The translations under genes and the position numbers were made by a program. This document shows, piece after piece, positions 18,226 through 27,820 of a stretch of 64,000 nt of DNA; within the stretch, counting starts at the first letter, position 1, and each line of letters starts with the position of its first letter. Under the pieces are notes generated by a model, which was not told where the DNA came from, searched no databases, and worked only from the letters and a program-made list of their open reading frames with translations. The stretch is from a gamma proteobacterium HTCC2207 (GTDB lineage Bacteria > Pseudomonadota > Gammaproteobacteria > Pseudomonadales > Porticoccaceae): contig CH672399.1 of the NCBI GenBank assembly GCA_000153445.1, forward strand, positions 175,580-239,579. Reading direction: 5' to 3'.

Positions 18226-19185
18226 TTAACCCTTTCTTTGTTTACACTCATACATCAGTGCATCGCCATCGGCGAGTAAAGCTTCAACATTGGCGTGCAC
18301 CTTGGGATCGAAATCGACCACTCCAAAGGAAAAGTCGATTTGATAATCATGGGGCGACTTATCATTGTAGACATCCAATCTCGCCTGCAGCCTAAGGATC
18401 ACATCAAGTGCCGAGGCTTTTGGCGTATCCAAAAGCAATGCGGCGAACTCATCGCCCCCAATACGCGCGACCAAATCAGACTCGCGTAGAGTTTTATGCA
18501 AGATTTTTGCGAAGGTCACCAGAGCCCGGTCGCCCTCACTATGGCCATAGGTATCGTTGATTAACTTAAATTTATCAAGATCGAAAAACACTAGAGAGGC
18601 AGATATCTTTTGCCGCACGCACATGCAAATTGCATAGCCGACCAATGTCATAAATCCTCGCCGATTAGATATTTCTGTCAGCTCATCGAGCACTGCCAAC
18701 TGCAGAGCCGCCAGCTCCTGCTCAGCCATAGCCGCGAGGTCGGTCAGTGCACTGAGATCAGCTTCGCTAAAGTCCCGAGGCTTGTCATCAATAATGCACA
18801 GCGTACCTATCTGAGTTCCATTCAGCGCACGCAAGGGGCAGCCGGCATAGAAGCGAATATTGGGCTTATCAATCACTAGAGGATTGTCTTGAAACCGTTC
18901 ATCAGAAGAGGCGTCGGGGATAATAAAAACCTCCTCTCCAAGAATGCTATGGCCGCAAAATGAAATATCTCTTGGGGTTTCGGATACCGGTAAGCCAATA
19001 CGGGATTTAAACCACTGACGGTCCTTATCCACGAGGCTAACAAGCGCTATGGGCACATCAAATAGTCGTCGTGCCATGCGGGTTAAACGATCGAAGCGCT
19101 CTTCTTGAGGGGTATCCAATATATCGAATGATCTGAGGGTCTGAAGCCTTGCTACCTCATTTGGAGGAATTTCTGGCGTCTTCAT
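18226..19185 (-). CDS. GAF-domain diguanylate cyclase
   Basis: The 319-residue cytoplasmic protein has an N-terminal GAF sensor domain (about 15-160, beginning LQTLRSFDILDTPQEERFDR) and a C-terminal GGDEF domain with the intact catalytic motif RIGGDEFAAL. The product-inhibition I-site RESD stands exactly five residues before GGDEF, so c-di-GMP feedback is expected. No transmembrane segment or EAL domain is present. The signal sensed by the GAF domain is unknown. A copy of the dispersed repeat lies upstream. Confidence 0.92.
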   Translation of the reverse strand: MKTPEIPPNEVARLQTLRSFDILDTPQEERFDRLTRMARRLFDVPIALVSLVDKDRQWFKSRIGLPVSETPRDISFCGHSILGEEVFIIPDASSDERFQDNPLVIDKPNIRFYAGCPLRALNGTQIGTLCIIDDKPRDFSEADLSALTDLAAMAEQELAALQLAVLDELTEISNRRGFMTLVGYAICMCVRQKISASLVFFDLDKFKLINDTYGHSEGDRALVTFAKILHKTLRESDLVARIGGDEFAALLLDTPKASALDVILRLQARLDVYNDKSPHDYQIDFSFGVVDFDPKVHANVEALLADGDALMYECKQRKG

Positions 19186-19291
19186 ACTGAGTCTCCGTTC
19201 TAAACTGCTGTATCCGCTGGTATTTTATGAGTCTAGTACAGGATACTAAGTGGAGAGCTTTTCTTGGCTTTCTATTGGTCACATCAGCATC

Positions 19292-19460
19292 GAGATCTCT
19301 CACATTCGTTCGAGATGACAGTTGGGAGGATTGGAGAGGACAGTTTGGGAGGATTAGAGAGAACAGCTTGAGAGGGTTAGAGAACACAGCAGGATACTTT
19401 CGGGATAACAAAATTAATCAGAACGGTCATCCCGACGGAGCAACGCGACGAGGGATCTCA
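19292..19460. repeat. Dispersed inverted-repeat element, copy 2
   Basis: The left arm GAGATCTCTCACATTCGTTC (19292) and right arm ending CGACGAGGGATCTCA (19460) are almost identical to those of copy 1 at 10961-11115. The interior differs: it has three or four units resembling GGGAGGATTAGAGAGAACAG. It fills the gap between the diguanylate cyclase gene and the 3' end of prlC. Confidence 0.75.
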
Positions 19461-19507
19461 AAACCTCCCGCCACAGTCAACGCTATCGCTCACACCCAAG
19501 CCTACAA

Positions 19508-21541
19508 CTAAGCAATACCTCTGTGCCTTAACAGCGCCTCATTAGAAGGCTCGCGCCCCCGAAACTGCACAAACAGATTCATCGCATCGTCAGACCCACC
19601 TTTCTCAAGAATCGCAGCGCGAAATTTATCCCCTGTGGTCTGGTCAAAAATACCCTGTTCTTCAAATAGCGAAAAGGCATCGGCCGACAGTACTTCAGCC
19701 CAGAGATAACTGTAATAACCAGCTGAATACCCGCCAGCAAAAATATGTCCAAAGCCATTTTGGAAGCGATTGTAATCTGGCGCTTTAATAACAGCGATTT
19801 GCTCCCGCACCTGATTAATTAACGCTTGGGGACTGTCAGGATTAACGGGGTTGTACTCTAAGTGAAGACGAAAATCGAAGGTAGCAAATTCCAGTTGGCG
19901 CGCCAGTGCCATACCGGACTGAAAGTTCTTCGCTGCCAATAATTTGTCGAGCATGATTTTGGGTAGCGCTTCACCGCTTTCAAAATGGCCTGATATCAAT
20001 GCAATACTCTCTTCCTGCCAGCACCAGTTCTCTAAAAACTGACTCGGCAACTCTACCGCATCCCAGGCGACACCGTTGATACCTGAGACTTCAAGGACCT
20101 CAACCTGTGTCAGCATATGATGCAGGCCATGCCCAAACTCATGAAATAAGGTGGTGACTTCGTCATGGGTTAGCAGTGCAGTTTTACCGGTTACAGGCGG
20201 GGTAAAGTTGCAGGTGAGATAGGCCACCGGAAGCTGGATACTGTCAGCCACCTTGCGTCTTGAGCGACAGACATCCATCCAGGCCCCGCCCTGCTTTCTC
20301 TCTCGAGCATATAAATCCAGATAAAAACTGGCGATCGCCCGACCGTTACGCGAGATACGATAGAACCTGGCATCCTTATGCCACAGGTCGACACTGGAGT
20401 CTTCTTCAATACTGATATCGAACAAACGGCCGGCAATACTGAAGAGGCCATTTAATACTCGCTCGACGGGAAACCAAGGACGCAAAGCTTCAACACTGAT
20501 GGCATAGCGTTGTGTGCGCAGTTTCTCTGATACATAGGCAATATCCCACGCCTTGAGGTCATCGATCTGCAACTCTGCCTTGGCAAAGGCTGAAAGCTCG
20601 GCAAATTCTTTTTCGGCTTGAGGCTTAACCTGTCGGGTTAGATCACTTAAGAATGCCATCACCTGATCCGTTGAGCTAGCCATCTTAGGCGCCAGTGAAA
20701 CCTCGGCGGCATTACCTAGGCCTAGTATCTGTGCCGCTTCATGGCGCAGCTTTAAGATCTCATCAATAATTGCACTATTGTCCCACTGCCCTGCCTGAGG
20801 ACCCTGATCAGAAGCGCGGGTGGTAAACGCCTGGTAGAGTTTTTCACGCAGTGAACGACTGTCGGCATAGGTCATAATGGCAATAAAGCAGGGCTGATCT
20901 AGAGTCAGTAAATAGCCCTCTTGATTTTTTTCTGCAGCGGCCTGGTTAAAAAGGGCCAACGAACTGTCGGTGACACCGGCAAGTTCCTCGACATCGGTAA
21001 TCAGCAGACTCCAAGCCTGGGTAGCATCCATCACATTATCGCCAAACGTGCTGCTAAGTTCGGCTAATCGTTGCTTTAATCTAGAAAAAGACTGCTTTTT
21101 ATCTTTTGGCAATGAAACGCCCGAAAGGTCAAAGCTCTGCAGGGCAAGCTTAATACTGTGGCGCTGAGCCTGGGTTAATTCGGCGAATTCCTCACTCTCT
21201 GAGAGTGCTTTGTAGGCCTGAAAAAGCGCCTCATTTTGTCCCACTTCAGTTCCCCACTGAGCTAATTTCCCGACACAGTTATTGTAGGCTTCGCGCAGGG
21301 CGTCGGAATTCACTACGCTATTTAAATGGCTTACCGGTGACCAGGCTTGATTAAGTATTTCATTGCGCGCATCGATTGGCTCAATTAACGAATCCCAGGT
21401 CACTGTCTCAAGCTCGGCAAGCTGTGCTTCAAGAGCAACGCGATTTTGCTCGATTAACGTTTCGATTGCTGGCTCAACATGTTCGGCACAAATTGCGCTG
21501 AATGGAGGCAGAGTATGGAATTCTAAAAGAGGGTTGGTCAC
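19508..21541 (-). CDS. prlC: Oligopeptidase A (PrlC), M3 family
   Basis: This cytosolic zinc peptidase degrades short peptides, including cleaved signal peptides. The HEXXH motif is in LFHEFGHGLHHML. The start chosen is GTG at 21541 (giving VTNPLLEFHTLPPFS, 677 residues), because AAAGGAC lies about 7 bases upstream and PrlC orthologues begin with TNPLL and have about 680 residues; an in-frame ATG at 21604 would add an unrelated lysine-rich tail. It lies between the formate dehydrogenase operon and the signalling gene. Confidence 0.93.
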   Translation of the reverse strand: MTNPLLEFHTLPPFSAICAEHVEPAIETLIEQNRVALEAQLAELETVTWDSLIEPIDARNEILNQAWSPVSHLNSVVNSDALREAYNNCVGKLAQWGTEVGQNEALFQAYKALSESEEFAELTQAQRHSIKLALQSFDLSGVSLPKDKKQSFSRLKQRLAELSSTFGDNVMDATQAWSLLITDVEELAGVTDSSLALFNQAAAEKNQEGYLLTLDQPCFIAIMTYADSRSLREKLYQAFTTRASDQGPQAGQWDNSAIIDEILKLRHEAAQILGLGNAAEVSLAPKMASSTDQVMAFLSDLTRQVKPQAEKEFAELSAFAKAELQIDDLKAWDIAYVSEKLRTQRYAISVEALRPWFPVERVLNGLFSIAGRLFDISIEEDSSVDLWHKDARFYRISRNGRAIASFYLDLYARERKQGGAWMDVCRSRRKVADSIQLPVAYLTCNFTPPVTGKTALLTHDEVTTLFHEFGHGLHHMLTQVEVLEVSGINGVAWDAVELPSQFLENWCWQEESIALISGHFESGEALPKIMLDKLLAAKNFQSGMALARQLEFATFDFRLHLEYNPVNPDSPQALINQVREQIAVIKAPDYNRFQNGFGHIFAGGYSAGYYSYLWAEVLSADAFSLFEEQGIFDQTTGDKFRAAILEKGGSDDAMNLFVQFRGREPSNEALLRHRGIA

Positions 21542-21676
21542 AGCAAAAGTCCTTTTTGTTTTTTTGGGGGCGGGGCGAGAGTTACTTGATGCGGCAAAAC
21601 ACAACGAATTTTCGGGCGCAAAATATCTAGATCGACTTTAAAAGATTAAGGCTCTCATTGCCATCATTACCAGGGT

Positions 21677-21919
21677 TCAGTCTAGCTTGGCCTGCTGAAT
21701 TTTGAGTAAACTCTGAACCGCTATTTGCGCTATAGGCGTCAAACCAATATCAACCCCCAATGGCTGTTGCGTAATAAGTGCCTTCATCGGTGGAGCCCAA
21801 AATTTCTCAAGGTGCTGAGCCACCTGATCAGCAACCATTTGCTCGCCGCCATTGGCACTCATATTGAGGGCAATTTGATTGATCATATCGACAAGACGCT
21901 GGAGCTTTGATTCTGACAT
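21677..21919 (-). CDS. fdsD: Formate dehydrogenase delta subunit FdsD
   Basis: FdsD is a small accessory subunit of the soluble NAD-dependent formate dehydrogenase. The start is the ATG at 21919 (MSESKLQRLVDMINQIA), giving 80 residues. The family features are an N-terminal helix, the HLEKFWAPPMKALI segment (the conserved FWxPxM core) and the LTPIAQIAVQSL helix. It is the last gene of fdsGBA-fdhD-fdsD, starting 10 bp after fdhD ends. Confidence 0.88.
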   Translation of the reverse strand: MSESKLQRLVDMINQIALNMSANGGEQMVADQVAQHLEKFWAPPMKALITQQPLGVDIGLTPIAQIAVQSLLKIQQAKLD

Positions 21920-21929
21920 GGCGGTTCTC

Positions 21930-22733
21930 TTAGTGAATTCTCTGGCCATTGGCATAAACCACATGGCGACCGGTTCTGGTAAAGCCGACTAATGTTAAGC
22001 CGCTTTTCTCGGCTAGTTCTATCGCTAATGATGTAGGAGCGGACACTGCGGCCAATAATGGGATATTGGCACTGGTGGCTTTTGCAACCATCTCATAGCT
22101 TGCTCTACTGGTCACTAATACAAAGCCTGGCTCTTTATCTTTAGCCTGTTCTTTTTTCGCCAGCGCACCTAAAAGTTTATCCAAGGCATTGTGGCGACCA
22201 ACATCTTCGCGCACTAATATTAGGTCGCCCTGCTGATTGCAGTAAGCCGCGCCATGCACTGCGCCAGTTTGTTGCTGCAGCTTTTGCTCTGCGGCTAGGG
22301 CACTGGAGGCTTTTTGAATAGCTCGGTGACTTATCGCTAACTCAGTGGCCACCATCGCTGGCTCTGCAATGGCCTGCTCTAAGGACTCAGCACCACAGAG
22401 ACCGCAACCGGTCCTACCGACTAAATTGCGGCGTTTCTGTTTTAATTGGGCGAAGGGTTCAGCAGTAATCGTCAGGGCTAACTCTATGCCTTTGTCCGTC
22501 TCTATTATCTCAGTGTCCAGCAGTTGTTTGGCACTTTGCAAGATACCTTCGCTAAGACTAAAGCCCAGCGCAAAGTCTTCTAAGTCCTCAGGGGTAGCCA
22601 TCATCACCACATGGGAGATGCCGTTATAAACCATCGCCACAGCGGTTTCTCTGGCAACCCAGTCTGCACCCTCGGCGGTTTCTCCGGCTTTCCAGATAAC
22701 CCGAGTAACTTTATCTGAACTCTCGCTGACCAC
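21930..22733 (-). CDS. fdhD: Formate dehydrogenase accessory sulfurtransferase FdhD
   Basis: FdhD passes sulfur to the molybdenum cofactor before it is inserted into formate dehydrogenase. The 267-residue protein has the catalytic cysteine loop VGRTGCGLCGAES (about 124-136) with the conserved CxxC, and the substrate segment EDVGRHNALDKLLG. Its start lies 2 bp from the fdsA stop, so the genes are translationally close. Confidence 0.94.
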   Translation of the reverse strand: MVSESSDKVTRVIWKAGETAEGADWVARETAVAMVYNGISHVVMMATPEDLEDFALGFSLSEGILQSAKQLLDTEIIETDKGIELALTITAEPFAQLKQKRRNLVGRTGCGLCGAESLEQAIAEPAMVATELAISHRAIQKASSALAAEQKLQQQTGAVHGAAYCNQQGDLILVREDVGRHNALDKLLGALAKKEQAKDKEPGFVLVTSRASYEMVAKATSANIPLLAAVSAPTSLAIELAEKSGLTLVGFTRTGRHVVYANGQRIH

Positions 22734-22735
22734 GC

Positions 22736-25582
22736 TTAGTGACGCGCGTCTTTTAATAAGCCTTGCTGCTGCTTATCGAAAGATTTTTGTCGCGCCTGCC
22801 AGTTTGAGGGCTGAGTAACCTTGCTAAGCTGCACGGCGGTGACCTTGTACTCTGGGCAGTTAGTGGCCCAGTCACTATTGTCTGTGGTGATTACATTGGC
22901 ACCGGAAACTGGATGGTGGAATGTAGTGTAGACAACGCCGGGTTTTACTCTATCGGTCACATCGGCACGCAATACAGTGTCTCCCACTCGACTATTGATA
23001 CCCACCCAATCACCATGATTAATACCGCGTTCTTCGGCATCATGGGGATGAATTTCGATTAGGTCTTCGCCGTGCCACTCGCTGTTGTCAGTGCGTCGGG
23101 TTTGGGCACCTACATTGTATTGAGAGAGTATCCGCCCGGTCGTAAGCAGCAGTGGGAACTTGCGATTAGCACGCTCGGTAGTGGCCACATATTCGGTCAT
23201 GGCAAAAAAGCCTTTGCCGCGGACAAACTGGTCCACATGCATAATTGGCGTACCCTCTGGAGTGCTGTCATTGCACGGCCACTGAATGCTGCCCAGCTGC
23301 TCTAACCGATCGTAAGAGACGCCGTTAAAAGTAGGGGTTAGGCGAGCAATCTCATCCATAATATCTGACGGATGGCTGTACTCCATTTTGCAGCCGAGAG
23401 CGTTGGCCAGGGCCATGGTGCCCTCCCAGTCAGCTTTGCCACTGAGTGGCGGCATCACTTTTCGCACTCTTGAGATTCTGCGCTCGGCATTGGTAAAGGT
23501 GCCGTCTTTTTCTAAGAATGACGCGCCGGGCAAAAACACATGGGCAAATTTGGCGGTCTCATTAAGAAAGATATCCTGAACAACCAAGCATTCAATCGAT
23601 CGCAGTGCAGCTTCTACATGTTGGGTGTTGGGATCGGATTGGGCTATATCTTCACCCTGACAATAGAGACCTTTAAACTCGCCATCTAGGGCTGCGTCAA
23701 ACATATTGGGAATACGCAAGCCGGGCTCTGAATCCAGAGTGACGCCCCACTCCCCTTCAAATAGGTCGCGAGTGGCTTTGTCAGAGATATGACGATAGCC
23801 GGGCAACTCATGGGGGAATGACCCCATATCGCAGGAGCCCTGAACATTGTTTTGTCCACGCAGTGGGTTGACACCTACGCCGTCGCGACCAATATTGCCG
23901 GTGAGCATGGCGAGATTAGCAATACCCATTACTGCGGTTGAGCCCTGACTGTGTTCGGTGACACCCAAGCCGTAGAAAATAGCGCCATTGCCACCAGTGG
24001 CATAGAGTCTTGCGGCGGCTCTTAGATCAGCTGCCGAAACACCGGTGATAGTTTCGGTATTTTCCGGTGAATGACGCTCGTCACCAATAAAGGCCACCCA
24101 CTTTTCAAATTCAGCCACGTCACAGCGATCGGCAATATACTCGCGAGCTTCAAGACCTTCGTTGACCACTACATGGGCCAAGGCATTAAGCAGCGTCACA
24201 TTGGTACCAGGACGCACAGGCAGATGGTAGTCGGCGGTAATATGCGGCGAGCTGACCAATTCAATCTTGCGAGGGTCTATAACAATCAGTTTGGCGCCTT
24301 CACGGAGGCGGCGTTTTAGACGCGAACCAAATACCGGATGAGCTTCGGTTGGGTTGGCACCCATCACAATCACCACATCGGCATCGGCAACTGAGGCAAA
24401 GGTTTGAGTACCAGCAGACTCACCGAGGGTGGTTTTCAAACCAAAACCGGTGGGTGAATGGCAGACCCGCGCACAGGTATCCACATTATTATTGCCAAAG
24501 CCCGCACGAACCATTTTTTGCACTAAGTAAACTTCTTCATTGGTGCAACGGCTTGATGAGATAGCGCCAATGCTGGTGCGACCATATTGTGCCTGAATAG
24601 CTTTAAACCTTTTTGCGGTATAGGTTACCGCCTCTTCCCAAGACACTTCGCGCCAGGGATCATCGATGCTATCGCGAATCATAGGTACCGTTATACGGTC
24701 TTTGTGAGTCGCATAACCAAAGGCAAAGCGGCCTTTAACGCAGGCATGACCTTCATTGGCCTTGCCGTCTTTGTAAGGGGTCATACGTACCACTTGGCTG
24801 CCTTTCATCTCCGCCTTAAAGGAGCAACCAACTCCGCAGTAGGCACAGGTGGTAGTCACTGAATGCTCGGGCTTACCCGCTTCAATAATACTTTTTTCGG
24901 TCAGGGTTGCAGTGGGGCAGGCATTGACGCAGGCACCGCAGGACACACATTCAGAATCCATAAAGTCTTCCGCCTGACTAGCGCTGACTTTGGATTCAAA
25001 ACCACGACCATCAATAGTCAGGGCAAAAGTGCCCTGCACTTCCTCACAGGCGCGTACGCAGCGTGAGCAGACGATGCACTTGGAGGGGTCGAAGGTAAAA
25101 TAGGGGTTGGACTCGTCTTTCTCGGCAACCAAATGGTTTTCACCTTCAAAACCATAACGCACCGAACGCAGGCCCAGCTCGCCGGCAGTATCTTGCAGTT
25201 CGCAGTCGCCGTTAGTGGGGCACGTTAAACAGTCGAGGGGATGATCGGAGATATACAGCTCCATCACATTGCGGCGCAGTTTGCCGATTTCATCTGACTG
25301 GGTTTTGACTTCCATACCCGCTTCCACATTAGTGGTACAGGATACAGGGAATCCTCGACGGCCCTCAATCTCTACAAGGCAAACGCGGCAAGAGCCAAAG
25401 GATTTAAGTTGGTCAGTGGCACAGAGGCGGGGAATTTTTACGCCGCTCTCGGCGGCAGCGCGCATCACCGAGGTGCCCTCTGGGACTGTCACCTCAACGC
25501 CATCAATACTCAGGGTCACCATATTGGTGCTAGTGCTTTTGGGGGTGCCGTAATCTGCCTGGGGTTCGTAGAATTCCAACAT
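22736..25582 (-). CDS. fdsA: NAD-dependent formate dehydrogenase alpha subunit FdsA
   Basis: This catalytic subunit oxidises formate to CO2 at a molybdenum bis-MGD centre. The start is the ATG at 25582 (MLEFYEPQADYG, 948 residues), one base after the fdsB stop; the longer frame to 25654 lies in fdsB. From the N-terminus it carries a [2Fe-2S] domain (CATDQLKSFGSCRVC), a His-Cys3 [4Fe-4S] site (HPLDCLTCPTNGDC), two ferredoxin-type clusters (CIVCSRCVRAC and CVSCGACVNAC), one more in CAYCGVGC, then the molybdopterin domain. The catalytic residue is cysteine in VDTCARVCHSP, not selenocysteine, as no in-frame TGA occurs. Confidence 0.95.
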   Translation of the reverse strand: MLEFYEPQADYGTPKSTSTNMVTLSIDGVEVTVPEGTSVMRAAAESGVKIPRLCATDQLKSFGSCRVCLVEIEGRRGFPVSCTTNVEAGMEVKTQSDEIGKLRRNVMELYISDHPLDCLTCPTNGDCELQDTAGELGLRSVRYGFEGENHLVAEKDESNPYFTFDPSKCIVCSRCVRACEEVQGTFALTIDGRGFESKVSASQAEDFMDSECVSCGACVNACPTATLTEKSIIEAGKPEHSVTTTCAYCGVGCSFKAEMKGSQVVRMTPYKDGKANEGHACVKGRFAFGYATHKDRITVPMIRDSIDDPWREVSWEEAVTYTAKRFKAIQAQYGRTSIGAISSSRCTNEEVYLVQKMVRAGFGNNNVDTCARVCHSPTGFGLKTTLGESAGTQTFASVADADVVIVMGANPTEAHPVFGSRLKRRLREGAKLIVIDPRKIELVSSPHITADYHLPVRPGTNVTLLNALAHVVVNEGLEAREYIADRCDVAEFEKWVAFIGDERHSPENTETITGVSAADLRAAARLYATGGNGAIFYGLGVTEHSQGSTAVMGIANLAMLTGNIGRDGVGVNPLRGQNNVQGSCDMGSFPHELPGYRHISDKATRDLFEGEWGVTLDSEPGLRIPNMFDAALDGEFKGLYCQGEDIAQSDPNTQHVEAALRSIECLVVQDIFLNETAKFAHVFLPGASFLEKDGTFTNAERRISRVRKVMPPLSGKADWEGTMALANALGCKMEYSHPSDIMDEIARLTPTFNGVSYDRLEQLGSIQWPCNDSTPEGTPIMHVDQFVRGKGFFAMTEYVATTERANRKFPLLLTTGRILSQYNVGAQTRRTDNSEWHGEDLIEIHPHDAEERGINHGDWVGINSRVGDTVLRADVTDRVKPGVVYTTFHHPVSGANVITTDNSDWATNCPEYKVTAVQLSKVTQPSNWQARQKSFDKQQQGLLKDARH

Positions 25583-25583
25583 G

Positions 25584-27131
25584 TTAATGTTCTCCCTGAG
25601 CAGCGCCAGCGGCGTCCCGTAATAAAAAGTCATTAGGAAAATGGGCAAGTGCACTGCGCACCGGATAGGGCGTCATACCCCCCATCGCACAGAGCGAGCC
25701 AAACTCCATAGTGTCGCAAAGTTCATGCAGCAGAATTAAATTATTGTCGCGGTTCTCATTGGCAACAATGCGGTCAATCACTTCAACACCGCGCACCGAA
25801 CCAATTCGACAAGGTGTGCATTTACCGCAAGATTCCACCACACAAAACTCCATGGCGAATCTAGCCTGAGCAGCCATATCTGCAGTGTCGTCAAAGACCA
25901 CAATACCGCCATGGCCAATCATAGCTTTGATGGCAGCAAAGGCTTCGTAGTCCATAGGCGTATCCCATTGAGACTCGGGTAAAAATGCGCCCAGTGGCCC
26001 GCCCACCTGAATAGCCCGGATCGGCCGGCCGCTATAAGTGCCCTGCCCGTAGTCTTCCACTACTTCGCGCAATGTCACACCAAAGGCCAATTCAATTAGA
26101 CCACCGCGTTTAATATTGCCCGCAAGCTGAATGGCTAATGTGCCTCTTGAGCGGCCCATACCAAAGTTCTGATAGCTGTCTGCGCCCTGCTCCAAGATAG
26201 TTGAAATCGCCGCTAGGGTGAGTACATTGTTCACCACGGTTGGCATACCGAATAAGCCTTCAATGGCGGGCAGTGGTGGCTTGGCGCGAACCATTCCACG
26301 CTTGCCCTCAAGACTCTCTAGCAATGAGGTTTCTTCACCGCAGATATAGGCACCAGCACCCAAGCGCACTTCGAGATAGAAGGTTTTGCCCGAACCTTGG
26401 ATATTCTCACCGAGAAAGTTCGCTGCGATAGCTCGGTCGATGGCGATATTTAATAATTTATGAGCCACAGGATATTCCGAACGCAGGTAGATATAGCCTT
26501 GGGTCGCACCCACTGCTAGCCCGGCGACAATCATGCCTTCAATTAGCTGATAGGGATCTGCCTCCATCACTAAACGGTCGGCAAAGGTTCCCGAGTCACC
26601 TTCATCAGCATTACAAACTATGTATTTTTGACAGCCATCCTTGCCAGCATCATGCACTGTTTGCCACTTAATGCCTGCGGGAAATGCTGCACCCCCGCGA
26701 CCACGCAGACCTGAGTCTTTAACCTGATCAACAATCTGCTGACCGGTCATTTTCAGGGCGTTGTTAAGACCTTTAAAGCCGTTTAAAGCCTGATAGTTAT
26801 CCAGACAAACCGGATCACCCAAACCAGCACGACTATAGGTCAGGCGCTGCTGGGATTTAAAATAGGGAATGTCTGCCACTTCACCCTGATACAGGGTATG
26901 TCTAGCTGGATCTGATTCCAGCGCGTCGACAATACTGGGGATATCCTTGGCGGTTACCGGGCCAAAGCCTATACGACCCTTATTAGTTTCGACTTCCAAT
27001 AACGGCTCTAGCCAAAACATGCCGCGGGAGCCACTGCGCACCGGCTCTATGCCGACACTTTGCAATGCACTGGCTACAGCGTCAGCGCCCAGGGCTAATG
27101 CAGTGGTATCCTGTGGAATATAAAATGTCAT
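25584..27131 (-). CDS. fdsB: Formate dehydrogenase beta subunit FdsB (NuoF-like, NAD and FMN binding)
   Basis: FdsB passes electrons from formate to NAD. The 515-residue protein has an N-terminal thioredoxin-like segment, as in FdsB/HoxF, then GLRGRGGAAFPAGIKW (NADH/FMN site), GAGAYICGEETSLLESLEG (FMN) and the C-terminal cluster motif ESCGKCTPCRIG. It overlaps fdsG by 4 bases and fdsA follows after 1 base. Confidence 0.95.
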   Translation of the reverse strand: MTFYIPQDTTALALGADAVASALQSVGIEPVRSGSRGMFWLEPLLEVETNKGRIGFGPVTAKDIPSIVDALESDPARHTLYQGEVADIPYFKSQQRLTYSRAGLGDPVCLDNYQALNGFKGLNNALKMTGQQIVDQVKDSGLRGRGGAAFPAGIKWQTVHDAGKDGCQKYIVCNADEGDSGTFADRLVMEADPYQLIEGMIVAGLAVGATQGYIYLRSEYPVAHKLLNIAIDRAIAANFLGENIQGSGKTFYLEVRLGAGAYICGEETSLLESLEGKRGMVRAKPPLPAIEGLFGMPTVVNNVLTLAAISTILEQGADSYQNFGMGRSRGTLAIQLAGNIKRGGLIELAFGVTLREVVEDYGQGTYSGRPIRAIQVGGPLGAFLPESQWDTPMDYEAFAAIKAMIGHGGIVVFDDTADMAAQARFAMEFCVVESCGKCTPCRIGSVRGVEVIDRIVANENRDNNLILLHELCDTMEFGSLCAMGGMTPYPVRSALAHFPNDFLLRDAAGAAQGEH

Positions 27132-27616
27132 TTGGATGCCCCCTCTTCCGTTAAGAGTCCGGACATTAGGTCATCAAAAAGATCTGTATCGACTCGCGCA
27201 TAAATAGCATCATCTATTCGCACTGAAGGCGAACAGGCGCAGTTGCCCAAGCAGTAAACAGGCTCGAGCGTAACAGCCCCATCGGCAGTCGTTTCACCAT
27301 AGTCTATACCCAGGGCCTGCTTGGCATGAGCTTCCAATTGACGGGAGCCCATAGACTGGCAAGCTTCTGCGCGACAAACTTGGACGGTGTGACGGCCTAC
27401 TGGGGTGGTTTTAAAATCATGATAAAAGCTGATGACACCATGCACTTCGGCACGGGAGAGATTCAGACCTTTGGCAATAATCGGCACAGCTGAATCAGGC
27501 ACATAGCCTAAGTCCGACTGAATGGCATGTAACAGAGGCAATAACGCGCCGGGCAACTGCGTATATTGGCCGACTAAAGCACTGATCGATTGCTGCTCAT
27601 TTTGGCTGATACCCAA
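27128..27616 (-). CDS. fdsG: Formate dehydrogenase gamma subunit FdsG (NuoE-like)
   Basis: This 162-residue [2Fe-2S] thioredoxin-fold subunit has the four cluster cysteines in CRAEACQSMG and CLGNCACSPS and the NuoE-type helix YVPDSAVPIIAKGLNLSRAEV. It is the first gene of the fds operon, 204 bp downstream of the fghA stop, so a separate promoter in that gap is possible. Confidence 0.94.
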   Translation of the reverse strand: MGISQNEQQSISALVGQYTQLPGALLPLLHAIQSDLGYVPDSAVPIIAKGLNLSRAEVHGVISFYHDFKTTPVGRHTVQVCRAEACQSMGSRQLEAHAKQALGIDYGETTADGAVTLEPVYCLGNCACSPSVRIDDAIYARVDTDLFDDLMSGLLTEEGASK

Positions 27617-27780
27617 CTCAACTACTCCTGTGGTTATATCTGGCGTCTAGTCTATTGAAGCCCCGCTAGGCCCCGCAGTCTAGCACTATCACTACCCAGT
27701 TCTGCCTTACCCAAGCGACTCTTATTTACCTAATAAGGACTGCTTATTAACTCACGATTAGCGCTGATTTTAAGCAGTTC

Positions 27781-27820
27781 TTTAAAGCACTCCTTTAAAG
27801 CACTTCTTTAAAGTACTCCT
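27781..27820. repeat. Intergenic tandem repeat, 13-nt unit
   Basis: TTTAAAGCACTCC is repeated three times (27781, 27794, 27807) with one or two changes, and a partial copy starts at 27820. It abuts the fghA stop codon, lying just downstream of that gene. Confidence 0.85.

Noticed and set aside
22736-25582. Possible selenocysteine formate dehydrogenase
   Set aside because: The catalytic position is an ordinary cysteine codon and there is no in-frame TGA or SECIS-like hairpin.
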